Shown piece after piece: positions 7,737 to 13,767 of a stretch of DNA of 13,767 nucleotides. The position numbers were made by a program, and so were the translations under genes. Below the pieces are notes generated by a model, which had not been told where the DNA came from, searched no databases, and saw nothing but the letters and a program-made list of their open reading frames with translations. Location: the NCBI GenBank assembly GCA_035554115.1, contig DATMIW010000073.1, positions 1 through 13,767 on the forward strand. Direction: 5' to 3'. Position 1 is the first letter of the stretch, and each line of letters starts with the position of its first letter. The stretch comes from CAXTSE01 sp035554115 (lineage in GTDB: Bacteria; Actinomycetota; Actinomycetes; Actinomycetales; Microbacteriaceae).

Positions 7737-7836
7737 GGTGTTTTTCCTCCGTATTTTCCGCAGCCAGTCTAGGGCCGCGGAAAGGCGGGCTCCTGCGGCA
7801 TACCCCCCAGGGAACGCGACAGGTACTGTTGAGCGC
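7737..7836. promoter_or_regulatory. divergent promoter region between argG and the small membrane protein gene
   Basis: This 100-bp gap must serve both directions. Leftward there is TAGACT (7771-7766) and the argG ribosome site GGAGG (7750-7746). Rightward there is TACTGT (7824-7829), seven bases before the ATG. An imperfect inverted repeat, CCGCGGA (7775-7781) and TCCTGCGG (7791-7798) around a 9-bp centre, lies between the two and could be an operator. Neither -10 has a clear -35. I see no match to an ArgR box, though a degenerate one could be missed by eye. Confidence 0.45.
7824..7829 (+). promoter_or_regulatory. candidate -10 giving a leaderless transcript
   Basis: TACTGT ends seven bases before the ATG at 7837, and no convincing ribosome site precedes that ATG. 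This spacing puts the transcription start at or next to the start codon, a common arrangement in actinobacteria. The -35 region is not recognisable. Confidence 0.4.
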
Positions 7837-8331
7837 ATGTCTGATCCCACGCCTCCGCCCGTTCCTCAGTACGGCGAGATTGCTCCCCCTGGATACGTTC
7901 CACCGCAGCAGCCCGTGGCGTACGGCCAGCCCCTCGCGCCGATGCATCCCTCAGGTCGACGGCGTCGGGTGTGGGACCTGGTTCTCACCTGCGTCTTCCT
8001 GGTGATCGGTCTAGTCGGCATGTTCTTTGGCGTGATCTATGGCTTCCTCTTCTCAAGCCCAGACCTTGTCGATCAGGTCTTCGATCAAGCGCTCTCGCAG
8101 CAGGGTATAAGCGGATGGAACGGATCTGTTGGGTCAGCGTCGGCCGTGTTGCTCATCAGCCACATCGGCCTCTACCTTGTTGCGGTCGGGCTGTCGATCT
8201 TCCTGCTCGTCACACGAAGGATCGCATTCTGGGTGCCGCTCACGGTGGGAGTCATCGCCGCCATCATCTTCTGGGCGACGATATTTTCTGTGATGCTCAG
8301 CGATCCCGATCTGATGTCGCGGCTTTCCTAA
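7837..8331 (+). CDS. small three-helix membrane protein with proline-rich N-terminus, function unknown
   Basis: This is the only rightward gene in the window. It has 164 residues. A Pro/Gln/Tyr-rich N-terminal tail (1-38) is followed by the basic RRRR at 41-44 and three hydrophobic helices at about 46-72, 101-125 and 129-154, with a loop at 73-100. The tail and basic patch suggest a cytoplasmic N-terminus. ATG 7837 is chosen over the earlier in-frame ATG at 7735, because the longer version would overlap the argG start and its promoter. The layout resembles small actinobacterial DUF-type membrane proteins, possibly DUF6264, but I cannot confirm a family. Its last 35 bp overlap the end of argF on the other strand. 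It occupies the place where argR usually sits. Confidence 0.8.
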   Translation: MSDPTPPPVPQYGEIAPPGYVPPQQPVAYGQPLAPMHPSGRRRRVWDLVLTCVFLVIGLVGMFFGVIYGFLFSSPDLVDQVFDQALSQQGISGWNGSVGSASAVLLISHIGLYLVAVGLSIFLLVTRRIAFWVPLTVGVIAAIIFWATIFSVMLSDPDLMSRLS

Positions 8332-9241
8332 GCAACCACACCAGCAGCGCCTTCTGGGCGTGCAAGCGGTTCTCCGCCTCGTCCCAAACGACGCTTGCGG
8401 GGCCGTCGATCACCTCGGCGGCAACCTCGTAACCTCGCTCGGCGGGGAGACAGTGCAGGAACAGGGCATTGGATGCGGCCTCGGCCATCAGATCCGTCGT
8501 CACCTGGAACCCACCGAAGGTCGCAACCCGCTCGGCCTTCTCGTCTTCTTTGCCCATCGACACCCAGGTGTCGGTGACCACCACGTCCGCGCCAACGACG
8601 GCCTCGCGGGGGTCGGAGGTGACGGTGATGGACCCGCCCGTTTCATCCGCACGCGCTATTGCTGCGTGCACCACCTCGGCCGCGGGTGCGTATGAGGCAG
8701 GTGCCCCAATGCGCACATGCATACCCGCCGTCGCTCCCGCAAGCAGATAGCTGTGGGCCATATTGCTTGCCCCGTCGCCCAAGAACGCGACGGTGAGCCC
8801 CGCGAGGGTTCCGCGATGCTCACGAATGGTCAACAGATCGGCCAGTAGTTGGCACGGGTGAAAATCGTCGCTCAGCGCGTTGACGACCGGCACACGGGTT
8901 CCCGCCGCCATTTCTTCGAGCCCGCTCTGGGCGTAGGTGCGCCAGACAATTGCCGACACCATGCGCTCCAGTACCCGCGCCGTGTCGGAGGGTGTCTCTT
9001 TACCCGCCAACTGACTGGTTGTCGTCGAGATGATGAGCGGGCTCCCACCCAGATCGGCGATCCCGACGGCGAAACTGACACGCGTGCGCGTGGACGTCTT
9101 GTCGAAGATCACCGCGACGGTCTGCGGGCCGGCGAGCGGTTTCTCGCTCCAGCGGTCTGCCTTGAGGCGTACCGCGAGGTCGAGGATCTCGGCCTGCTCA
9201 TGCGGGGTCAGGTCGTCGTCGCGAAGGAAATGGCGGGTCAT
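8297..9241 (-). CDS. argF: ornithine carbamoyltransferase
   Basis: This enzyme transfers the carbamoyl group from carbamoyl phosphate to ornithine, giving citrulline. The 314-residue protein carries the carbamoyl-phosphate motif STRTR at 50-54, HPCQ at 128-131, the ornithine-binding DTWVSMG at 224-230 and the catalytic HCLP at 263-266. That combination separates it from aspartate carbamoyltransferase. ATG 9241 sits in an ATGA overlap with the argD stop, and AGGAGG lies seven bases upstream. It is the last gene of the argCJBDF run. No terminator is visible after it, and its 3' 35 bp are antisense to the neighbouring membrane protein gene. Confidence 0.98.
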   Translation of the reverse strand: MTRHFLRDDDLTPHEQAEILDLAVRLKADRWSEKPLAGPQTVAVIFDKTSTRTRVSFAVGIADLGGSPLIISTTTSQLAGKETPSDTARVLERMVSAIVWRTYAQSGLEEMAAGTRVPVVNALSDDFHPCQLLADLLTIREHRGTLAGLTVAFLGDGASNMAHSYLLAGATAGMHVRIGAPASYAPAAEVVHAAIARADETGGSITVTSDPREAVVGADVVVTDTWVSMGKEDEKAERVATFGGFQVTTDLMAEAASNALFLHCLPAERGYEVAAEVIDGPASVVWDEAENRLHAQKALLVWLLRKAATSDRDR

Positions 9242-10479
9242 GCGCGGGCCTCCTGAAGAGCGACTGTTGCTTCGACAGCCGCGAGCGTGGCAGCGAACTT
9301 CTCGGCAAATTCGGCAAGTTCGGTGTCACCGATGATCAGCGGGGGCGCCAGCCGGACGCGATCCTCGCTTGCGGCATTCACAATGAGCCCGCGCGCAAAC
9401 GCCTCGCTCGCAACGAGCCCCGCAACCGGGTGAGTCAGGCCGATTCCGACCAGCAAACCCCGTCCCTGGATGTCGGTGACGAGCGGCGAATTCAGCCCTG
9501 CCACGAGGGCACGCAGCTGCGTGCCGCGCAGACGAGACTTCTCGACCAAGCCGGCGGATTCGATTTCGCCCAGGACCGCGTTGGACACGGCCGTCACCAG
9601 AGGGTTCCCACCGAAAGTGGAGCCGTGCTGACCTTTTTGGAAGAGGTCGCTCGCCGCCCCGAATGTCACCAGTGCGCCGATTGGAATACCGCCGCCGATC
9701 CCCTTTGCCAGCGCAATCGCATCAGGCAGGGTGCCGGGCTCGAGCATTCCCTCGCCCTGGAACGCAAACCAGTTCCCTGTCCGCGCCGCACCGGTCTGGA
9801 TCTCGTCAAGAATCAGCAACGCGCCGTGCTCGGTGGTCAGACGCCGCGCTTCGGCGAGGTACCCCTCGGGCAGGTCGACGATACCGAGTTCACCCTTAAT
9901 GGGTTCGACAACAAGGGCAGCGACTCCACCCTCTGCGAGCGCGGCCTCGAGAGCCTCGACAGTTGTCGGAATCTGTTCGGCTCCAGGTAGGAGCGGTTCG
10001 AACGGCTCTTGCAGCGAGCGCTTGCCGGTCAGGGACAGTGCCCCCATCGTGCGCCCATGGAACGACCCCTCGAGGGAGAGGATGCGCGGCTTGCCGGTGA
10101 GACGCGCCAGCTTGACCGCGGCCTCCATCGCCTCTGTGCCGGAGCTGCAGAAGAACACCCTGTCGCCGCCCGACAGGCGGGTGAGGCGTTCCGCGAGCTC
10201 GATCTGCGGGGCGCTCGCAAAGTAATTGGAAATGTGGGCGAGCCGGCCGGCCTGCCGGGTCACGGCATCCAGGAATGCAGGATGTGCGTGCCCGAGAGCG
10301 TTCACCGCGATTCCCGCGAGGAAGTCGAGATATCGCGTTCCGTCGGTGCTCCAGACGTAGGCGCCCTCGCCCCGCTCGAGAATCGCGAGCGGTAGCGGTG
10401 CCGATTTCATCATGACGCGGCCGAAGCGATCCACATATGGGTTGGGTGCAGTCGAGTCGGGTGCCGTCGAGTCGGTCAT
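9238..10479 (-). CDS. argD: acetylornithine aminotransferase
   Basis: This PLP enzyme converts N-acetylglutamate semialdehyde and glutamate to N-acetylornithine and 2-oxoglutarate. It has 413 residues and a class III aminotransferase layout: SSGTEAMEAA at 112-121, SFHGRT at 139-144, LDEIQTG at 224-230 with Asp225 for the pyridine nitrogen, the PLP lysine Lys259 in LAKG, and STFGGNP at 287-293. The ATG at 10479 lies in an ATGA overlap with argB, with GGAGGTGAT as ribosome site. Residues 3-12 are a doubled DSTAP, encoded by a 15-bp repeat (10473-10459 and 10458-10444), probably an unstructured start. Context favours ArgD over a GABA or ornithine aminotransferase. Confidence 0.97.
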   Translation of the reverse strand: MTDSTAPDSTAPNPYVDRFGRVMMKSAPLPLAILERGEGAYVWSTDGTRYLDFLAGIAVNALGHAHPAFLDAVTRQAGRLAHISNYFASAPQIELAERLTRLSGGDRVFFCSSGTEAMEAAVKLARLTGKPRILSLEGSFHGRTMGALSLTGKRSLQEPFEPLLPGAEQIPTTVEALEAALAEGGVAALVVEPIKGELGIVDLPEGYLAEARRLTTEHGALLILDEIQTGAARTGNWFAFQGEGMLEPGTLPDAIALAKGIGGGIPIGALVTFGAASDLFQKGQHGSTFGGNPLVTAVSNAVLGEIESAGLVEKSRLRGTQLRALVAGLNSPLVTDIQGRGLLVGIGLTHPVAGLVASEAFARGLIVNAASEDRVRLAPPLIIGDTELAEFAEKFAATLAAVEATVALQEARA

Positions 10480-11402
10480 GCGGGAATCACCTCCGTGCCG
10501 ATTCCGGCGTCCGTGAAGATTTCGAGAAGGATCGAGTGCGGGCGGCGACCGTCGATGATTGCGGCCTTCGCGACGCCACCCTCAACCGCCTCGAGGCATG
10601 CCGTCATTTTCGGGATCATGCCGCTCTCGAGGCTCGGCAAGAGCTCCGCGAGCTCAGCTGTTGTGATGACCGAGACGAGCGACTCCCGGTCGGGCCAGTC
10701 GCGGTAGAGGCCGGCGACATCGGTGAGGACGATGAGCTTCGCGGCGCCGAGGGCAACGGCAAGGGATGCCGCGGCCGAATCGGCGTTCACATTCAGCGAT
10801 TGGCCGACTGTCTCAGAATCCGGCGCGATCGACGAAACAACCGGGATGCGCCCCGCCGCGATCTCGTCGAGAACCGTTGACGGATCCACGGCCGTCACAT
10901 CGCCGACGAGTCCGATGTCGACAAGCTCGCCATCCACCAGGGCACCGCGCCGGGTCGCCTGGAACAGGCCGGCATCCTCGCCTGAAATCGCGGATGCCAG
11001 GGCTCCGTGCTCGTTGATGAGGGTGACCAGCTCGCGACTGACCTGGCCCGTGAGCACCATGCGCACGACATCCATCGTCTCGGGAGTCGTCACCCGCAGG
11101 CCGGCGACGAACTCGCTCTCGATGCCGAGCCTGTCGAGCATGGCGGAAATCTGCGGTCCACCCCCATGCACGACCACCGGCTTAATGCCGACGTGCCGCA
11201 GGTAGACCATGTCTTCGGCGAAAGCACGCTGCAGCTCGTCGTCGACCATCGCGTTGCCGCCGAACTTGACCACGATGATCTCGCCGGCGAACCGCTTGAG
11301 CCAGGGAAGGCTCTCGATGAGGGTGCCCGCTTTGACCTGCGCGTCCTGCGCACGCTGATCGAGGCCGCCCCGGTGATCGAGCTTGTCGAGATCGCCGCTC
11401 AT
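10476..11402 (-). CDS. argB: acetylglutamate kinase
   Basis: This enzyme phosphorylates N-acetylglutamate with ATP, usually the controlled step of the pathway. The 308-residue amino-acid-kinase-fold protein has VVKFGGNAM at 44-52, VHGGGPQI at 78-85, LNVNADSAA at 203-211, LTDVAGLY at 226-233 and SGMIPKM at 260-266. It is about 50 residues longer than the E. coli enzyme. The extra N-terminal segment, ending RAQDAQVKAGTLIESLPWLK (17-36), resembles the N-helix of arginine-inhibited hexameric kinases, so feedback inhibition by arginine is likely. ATG 11402 lies in an ATGA overlap with argJ. The open frame upstream of it lies within argJ and is not coding. The ribosome site is weak, which points to coupling. 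Confidence 0.97.
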   Translation of the reverse strand: MSGDLDKLDHRGGLDQRAQDAQVKAGTLIESLPWLKRFAGEIIVVKFGGNAMVDDELQRAFAEDMVYLRHVGIKPVVVHGGGPQISAMLDRLGIESEFVAGLRVTTPETMDVVRMVLTGQVSRELVTLINEHGALASAISGEDAGLFQATRRGALVDGELVDIGLVGDVTAVDPSTVLDEIAAGRIPVVSSIAPDSETVGQSLNVNADSAAASLAVALGAAKLIVLTDVAGLYRDWPDRESLVSVITTAELAELLPSLESGMIPKMTACLEAVEGGVAKAAIIDGRRPHSILLEIFTDAGIGTEVIPA

Positions 11403-12550
11403 GAGCTGTACGCCGAGTTCTCGTGAACATAGTCGTGCGTGAGGTCGTTGGTCCAGATTGTGGCGTCGGCGGTGCCGGACTTCAGATCGATGAACACATG
11501 AACGGCGCGCGGCGTGAGATCGACATCCGACCGCGGCCGATCGGGCCCACCGTTCGAACACACCCGCACGCCGTTGATCGCGACGTCGACCGCATAGGGG
11601 TCGAAATCGGCGCTCGTCGTGCCGATTGCGGCCAAAACCCGACCCCAGTTCGCGTCGTTTCCGAACACGGCGGCCTTGAAAAGGTTGTTGCGCGCGACAG
11701 ACCTGCCGACTTCGACGGCGTCGTCTTCGGAAACGGCTCCGACGACTTCGATCGCAATGTCGTGGCTTGCGCCCTCGGCATCGCCCTGCAGCTGAAGCGC
11801 GAGATCCCGGCACAGCTCCGTGAGCGCCTCCGTGAAGTCCTCGGAATCCGGCGAAATCCCGGATGCTCCGCTCGCCAACACGGTGACCTGGTCGTTGGTC
11901 GACATGCAGCCGTCACTGTCGAGCCGATCGAAACTCACCCGGGTCGCCGCCCGGAGCGCGTCGTCCAGCGTCTCCGCATCCAGATCGGCGTCGGTCGTAA
12001 TGACGACGAGCATCGTGGCGAGACCGGGCGCGAGCATTCCCGCACCCTTCGCCATCCCGCCGAGGCGCCACCCGCCGCGGGCAAGCGTGGCGGTTTTTGC
12101 GTGACTATCGGTGGTCAGGATCGCGGTTGCCGCATCCGTGCCGCCCTCTGCTGACAGGGCTTCCGCAGCAGCGTTCACCCCGGCCCGCAACCGCGCCCGA
12201 TCGAGCTGCTCGCCGATCAGGCCCGTCGAGCACACAAGAACGTCGCCCGCGGACACATCGAGTGCGCTGCCCACTGCTTCGGCGGTGTGGTGGGTGGTCT
12301 GGAAGCCTTCGCTGCCGGTGAAACAGTTGGCGCCGCCGGAATTGAGGACGACCGCCGCGACAGTGCCATCGGCAATGACCTGACGCGACCAGATGATGGG
12401 ATTGGCCTGGGCGCGATTGCTCGTGAATACCGCGGCAGCGGCAAGCTGCGGGCCGCGATTGACGACGAGCGCGAGATCCCGGTCACCACTCGACTTGAGG
12501 CCGCATGCAACGCCCGCCGCTTCGAAGCCGGCGGGGTAGGTGACGCTCAC
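11399..12550 (-). CDS. argJ: ornithine acetyltransferase ArgJ (self-cleaving)
   Basis: ArgJ moves the acetyl group from N-acetylornithine to glutamate, releasing ornithine and feeding the cycle; some members also use acetyl-CoA. It has 383 residues. KGAGMLAPGLATML at 168-181 contains the self-cleavage site, predicted between Ala178 and Thr179, with Thr179 as the new N-terminal nucleophile of the beta chain. LNSGGANCFTG at 69-79, STGLIGE at 108-114 and the C-terminal HENSAYSS also fit the family. The start is GTG at 12550 in a GTGA overlap with argC, with CGGAG about seven bases upstream. I see no argA-like acetyltransferase in the window, so ArgJ may matter for initial acetylation, but the sequence alone does not show whether it is bifunctional. 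Confidence 0.97.
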   Translation of the reverse strand: MSVTYPAGFEAAGVACGLKSSGDRDLALVVNRGPQLAAAAVFTSNRAQANPIIWSRQVIADGTVAAVVLNSGGANCFTGSEGFQTTHHTAEAVGSALDVSAGDVLVCSTGLIGEQLDRARLRAGVNAAAEALSAEGGTDAATAILTTDSHAKTATLARGGWRLGGMAKGAGMLAPGLATMLVVITTDADLDAETLDDALRAATRVSFDRLDSDGCMSTNDQVTVLASGASGISPDSEDFTEALTELCRDLALQLQGDAEGASHDIAIEVVGAVSEDDAVEVGRSVARNNLFKAAVFGNDANWGRVLAAIGTTSADFDPYAVDVAINGVRVCSNGGPDRPRSDVDLTPRAVHVFIDLKSGTADATIWTNDLTHDYVHENSAYSS

Positions 12551-13593
12551 GGTGCGACTCCGTTCAACGAGAGGCCAAGGCCTTCGGGGAAGCCCAGGGC
12601 GATGTTCGCCGACTGGATGGCTGCCCCGGCGGTGCCCTTGACGAGGTTGTCGATCGCGCTGACCGCGACAACGCGTCCGACCCGTTCATCGACGGTGATC
12701 CCGATTAGGGCCGTGTTGGCTCCGATCGTGTCCGCGGTCCGGGGGAAAGTGCCGTCGGGCAGCAAGCGCACGAAAGTTTCGCCCGAATACGCGGTTTCCC
12801 ACGCCGAGCGCACCTCGGTCGCAGATACGCCTGGTACAAGCCGCGCAGTTGATGTCGCAAGGATGCCGCGCGACATGGGTACGAGCACCGGCGTGAACGA
12901 GATGGTGACGTCGACTCCCCCGGCTGCCGTGAGGTTCTGCACGATCTCCGGGTTGTGCCGGTGGATGCCGCCGACCTGATACGCGGATGCCGAACCGGCG
13001 ATCTCACTTGCCAACAGCTCCGGCCGCAGGCTCTTGCCCGCACCCGAGGTGCCCACCGCGAGAACCGACACGAGGTCCTGATGCTCGATAACGCCCGATG
13101 CAATACCGGGAGCGAGCCCGAGAGTCACGGCGGTGACATTGCAGCCGGGAATGGCAATCCGGGTCGCCCCGACGAGGTTCTCGCGCTGCCGGGTTGAGGG
13201 GCCGGTGGGCAGTTCGGGCAGGCCGTAGGTCCAGGCTCCCCGGTATTCGCCTCCGTAATAGGCAGCCCACTGGGCGGGATCGGTGAGGCGGTGATCCGCC
13301 CCGCAGTCGATGACGAGCACATCGTCAGGCAGGTGCGCGGTGATCGGGCCCGACATGCCGTGCGGCAGGGCGAGGAACACGACATCGACACCGGAGAGGA
13401 TCGCGGGCGTCGTCTCCGAGAGTGTCAGGTGGTCCAGCGACACGAGGTGCGGCTGAAGTGCGACCAGCGGCTGGCCGGCGTTCTGATTTGCGGTGACGAC
13501 TGTGACGTCAAATTTGGGATGCGAGGCCAGCAGGCGCAGCAGCTCGCCCCCGGCGTAGCCGCTCGCACCAGCGACGGCAACGGAAAGTGGCAT
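12547..13593 (-). CDS. argC: N-acetyl-gamma-glutamyl-phosphate reductase
   Basis: This enzyme reduces N-acetylglutamyl phosphate to the semialdehyde with NADPH. The 348-residue protein has the dinucleotide-binding GASGYAGGELLRLL at 9-22, the catalytic Cys151 in IPGCNVTAV, GTSGAGK at 181-187 and GIHRHNPEI at 209-217, whose His211 is the usual acid-base residue. It is the first gene of the argCJBDF operon. ATG 13593 is preceded by TAAGG with seven bases between, a moderate ribosome site. The same bases can also be read as a -10 (TAAGGT, then six bases), so a leaderless start is possible. The 146 bp upstream hold a possible leader peptide and alternative RNA stems. Confidence 0.98.
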   Translation of the reverse strand: MPLSVAVAGASGYAGGELLRLLASHPKFDVTVVTANQNAGQPLVALQPHLVSLDHLTLSETTPAILSGVDVVFLALPHGMSGPITAHLPDDVLVIDCGADHRLTDPAQWAAYYGGEYRGAWTYGLPELPTGPSTRQRENLVGATRIAIPGCNVTAVTLGLAPGIASGVIEHQDLVSVLAVGTSGAGKSLRPELLASEIAGSASAYQVGGIHRHNPEIVQNLTAAGGVDVTISFTPVLVPMSRGILATSTARLVPGVSATEVRSAWETAYSGETFVRLLPDGTFPRTADTIGANTALIGITVDERVGRVVAVSAIDNLVKGTAGAAIQSANIALGFPEGLGLSLNGVAP

Positions 13594-13606
13594 GGGTCAA
13601 CCTTAG

Positions 13607-13672
13607 AGTTCGTGGACGGGGAGCCGGGGCGGCGACGACACGAACTGATGAGATCAGACCAGCGGCGTCGCC
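13607..13672 (-). promoter_or_regulatory. two mutually exclusive RNA stems between the leader peptide and argC
   Basis: Stem A pairs GGCGACG (13672-13666, codons 23-25 of the possible peptide, just after the Arg run) with CGTCGCC (13637-13631). Stem B pairs AGTTCGTG (13646-13639) with CACGAACT (13614-13607), a perfect 8-bp helix ending one base before the TAAGG ribosome site of argC. The left arm of B lies in the loop of A and its right arm lies outside, so the two cannot both form as a nested fold. No U-run follows either stem, so control, if real, would act on argC translation or through Rho. From 13653 to 13607 I count 21 C and 10 G, a C-rich stretch of the kind Rho can load on. Confidence 0.45.
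13645..13657. promoter_or_regulatory. perfect inverted repeat CTGAT-CTC-ATCAG upstream of argC
   Basis: This 13-bp perfect dyad is AT-richer than its surroundings. It overlaps the stop codon of the possible leader peptide and the first two bases of stem B. It could be a protein operator or a small hairpin. It does not match an ArgR box as I know it. Confidence 0.35.
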
Positions 13673-13740
13673 TCGAGTCGGCGCGCACGGCGAAGCGTCA
13701 CGGGAGCGATACCCCAGGTGATGCTCGGCGTCAGGTTCAC
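13654..13740 (-). CDS. possible arginine-rich leader peptide of the argC operon (28 codons)
   Basis: On the minus strand GTG at 13740 opens a 28-codon frame ending in TGA (13656-13654), 60 nt before argC. It encodes an ordinary start (MNLTPSITWG) and then TLRRARRLE, with four arginine codons (CGC, CGT, CGC, CGA) in residues 17-21. There is no ribosome site, but TAAGCT ends exactly six bases before the GTG, which would give a leaderless mRNA. Placement, size and the codon run match amino-acid attenuator peptides as known for trp, leu and his operons. Against it: arginine codons are common by chance in GC-rich DNA, and a preceding frame ending in a GTGA overlap means this could be coupled to, or part of, something off the window. 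Confidence 0.4.
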   Translation of the reverse strand: MNLTPSITWGIAPVTLRRARRLEATPLV

Positions 13741-13746
13741 GGTGTC

Positions 13747-13752
13747 AGCTTA
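13747..13752 (-). promoter_or_regulatory. candidate -10 for the argC leader transcript
   Basis: TAAGCT on the minus strand is followed by GACACC and then the GTG of the possible leader peptide, so the transcript would start at or beside the GTG. The matching -35 would lie at about 13770-13775, beyond the right edge, so it cannot be checked. Confidence 0.4.
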
Positions 13753-13767
13753 GCCAGAAGTGGGATG

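Noticed and set aside
7735..7836. Longer version of the rightward membrane protein starting at ATG 7735
   Set aside because: It would overlap the argG start codon and its ribosome site, and the extra 34 residues are not typical. A -10 is placed for the ATG at 7837.
11403..11813. A 137-codon N-terminal extension of argB
   Set aside because: It overlaps argJ coding and is Arg-rich shadow sequence. ATG 11402 in an ATGA overlap gives the expected kinase N-terminus.
13425..13688. 87-codon leftward frame spanning the argC start, with an SRRRRW segment
   Set aside because: It runs into argC out of frame and looks like a shadow. It is less well placed for a leader peptide than the 28-codon frame, which stops before argC.
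13738..13767. Possible C-terminus of an upstream gene (for example pheT) at the right edge
   Set aside because: All three leftward frames stop between 13752 and 13737, so one may be the end of a gene, but at most about nine codons are visible and none can be identified.

Overview
The window comes from a high-GC Gram-positive bacterium (Actinomycetota), most likely Microbacteriaceae. The grounds are the partial 16S rRNA gene at the left edge, the actinobacterial rRNA leader element TTGAGAACTCAACAGCGTGC, many GTG starts, short 4-bp gene overlaps, and the conserved block argCJBDF-argGH-mpg-tyrS. This is core chromosome. I see no mobile elements, tRNAs or CRISPR.

Layout. Almost everything reads leftward (minus strand). 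From right to left: a 174-bp leader region upstream of argC (13594-13767); argC, argJ, argB, argD and argF, each overlapping the next by 4 bp; one rightward gene for a small membrane protein (7837-8331), whose 3' end overlaps the 3' end of argF; argG and argH, again overlapping by 4 bp; a 61-residue one-helix membrane protein; mpg (3-methyladenine DNA glycosylase); tyrS; a proline-rich two-helix membrane protein; and finally the promoters, structured leader and first ~723 nt of a 16S rRNA gene that runs off the left edge.

How the genes work together. ArgJ (acetyl transfer), ArgB (kinase), ArgC (reductase) and ArgD (aminotransferase) make N-acetylornithine. ArgJ releases ornithine while recycling the acetyl group to glutamate. 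ArgF, ArgG and ArgH convert ornithine to arginine through citrulline and argininosuccinate. All steps from acetylglutamate to arginine are present except carbamoyl-phosphate supply.

Most notable. The argR repressor gene that normally sits between argF and argG in actinobacteria is absent from that position. The region upstream of argC instead holds a possible 28-codon leader peptide, with an Arg-Arg-Ala-Arg-Arg run and a candidate leaderless promoter, followed by two RNA stems that cannot form together as simple nested helices. This suggests, but does not prove, that arginine supply controls the operon through ribosome stalling. The 16S leader is also unusually structured, with up to three promoters, a three-way-junction fold and three UUCG-capped hairpins.
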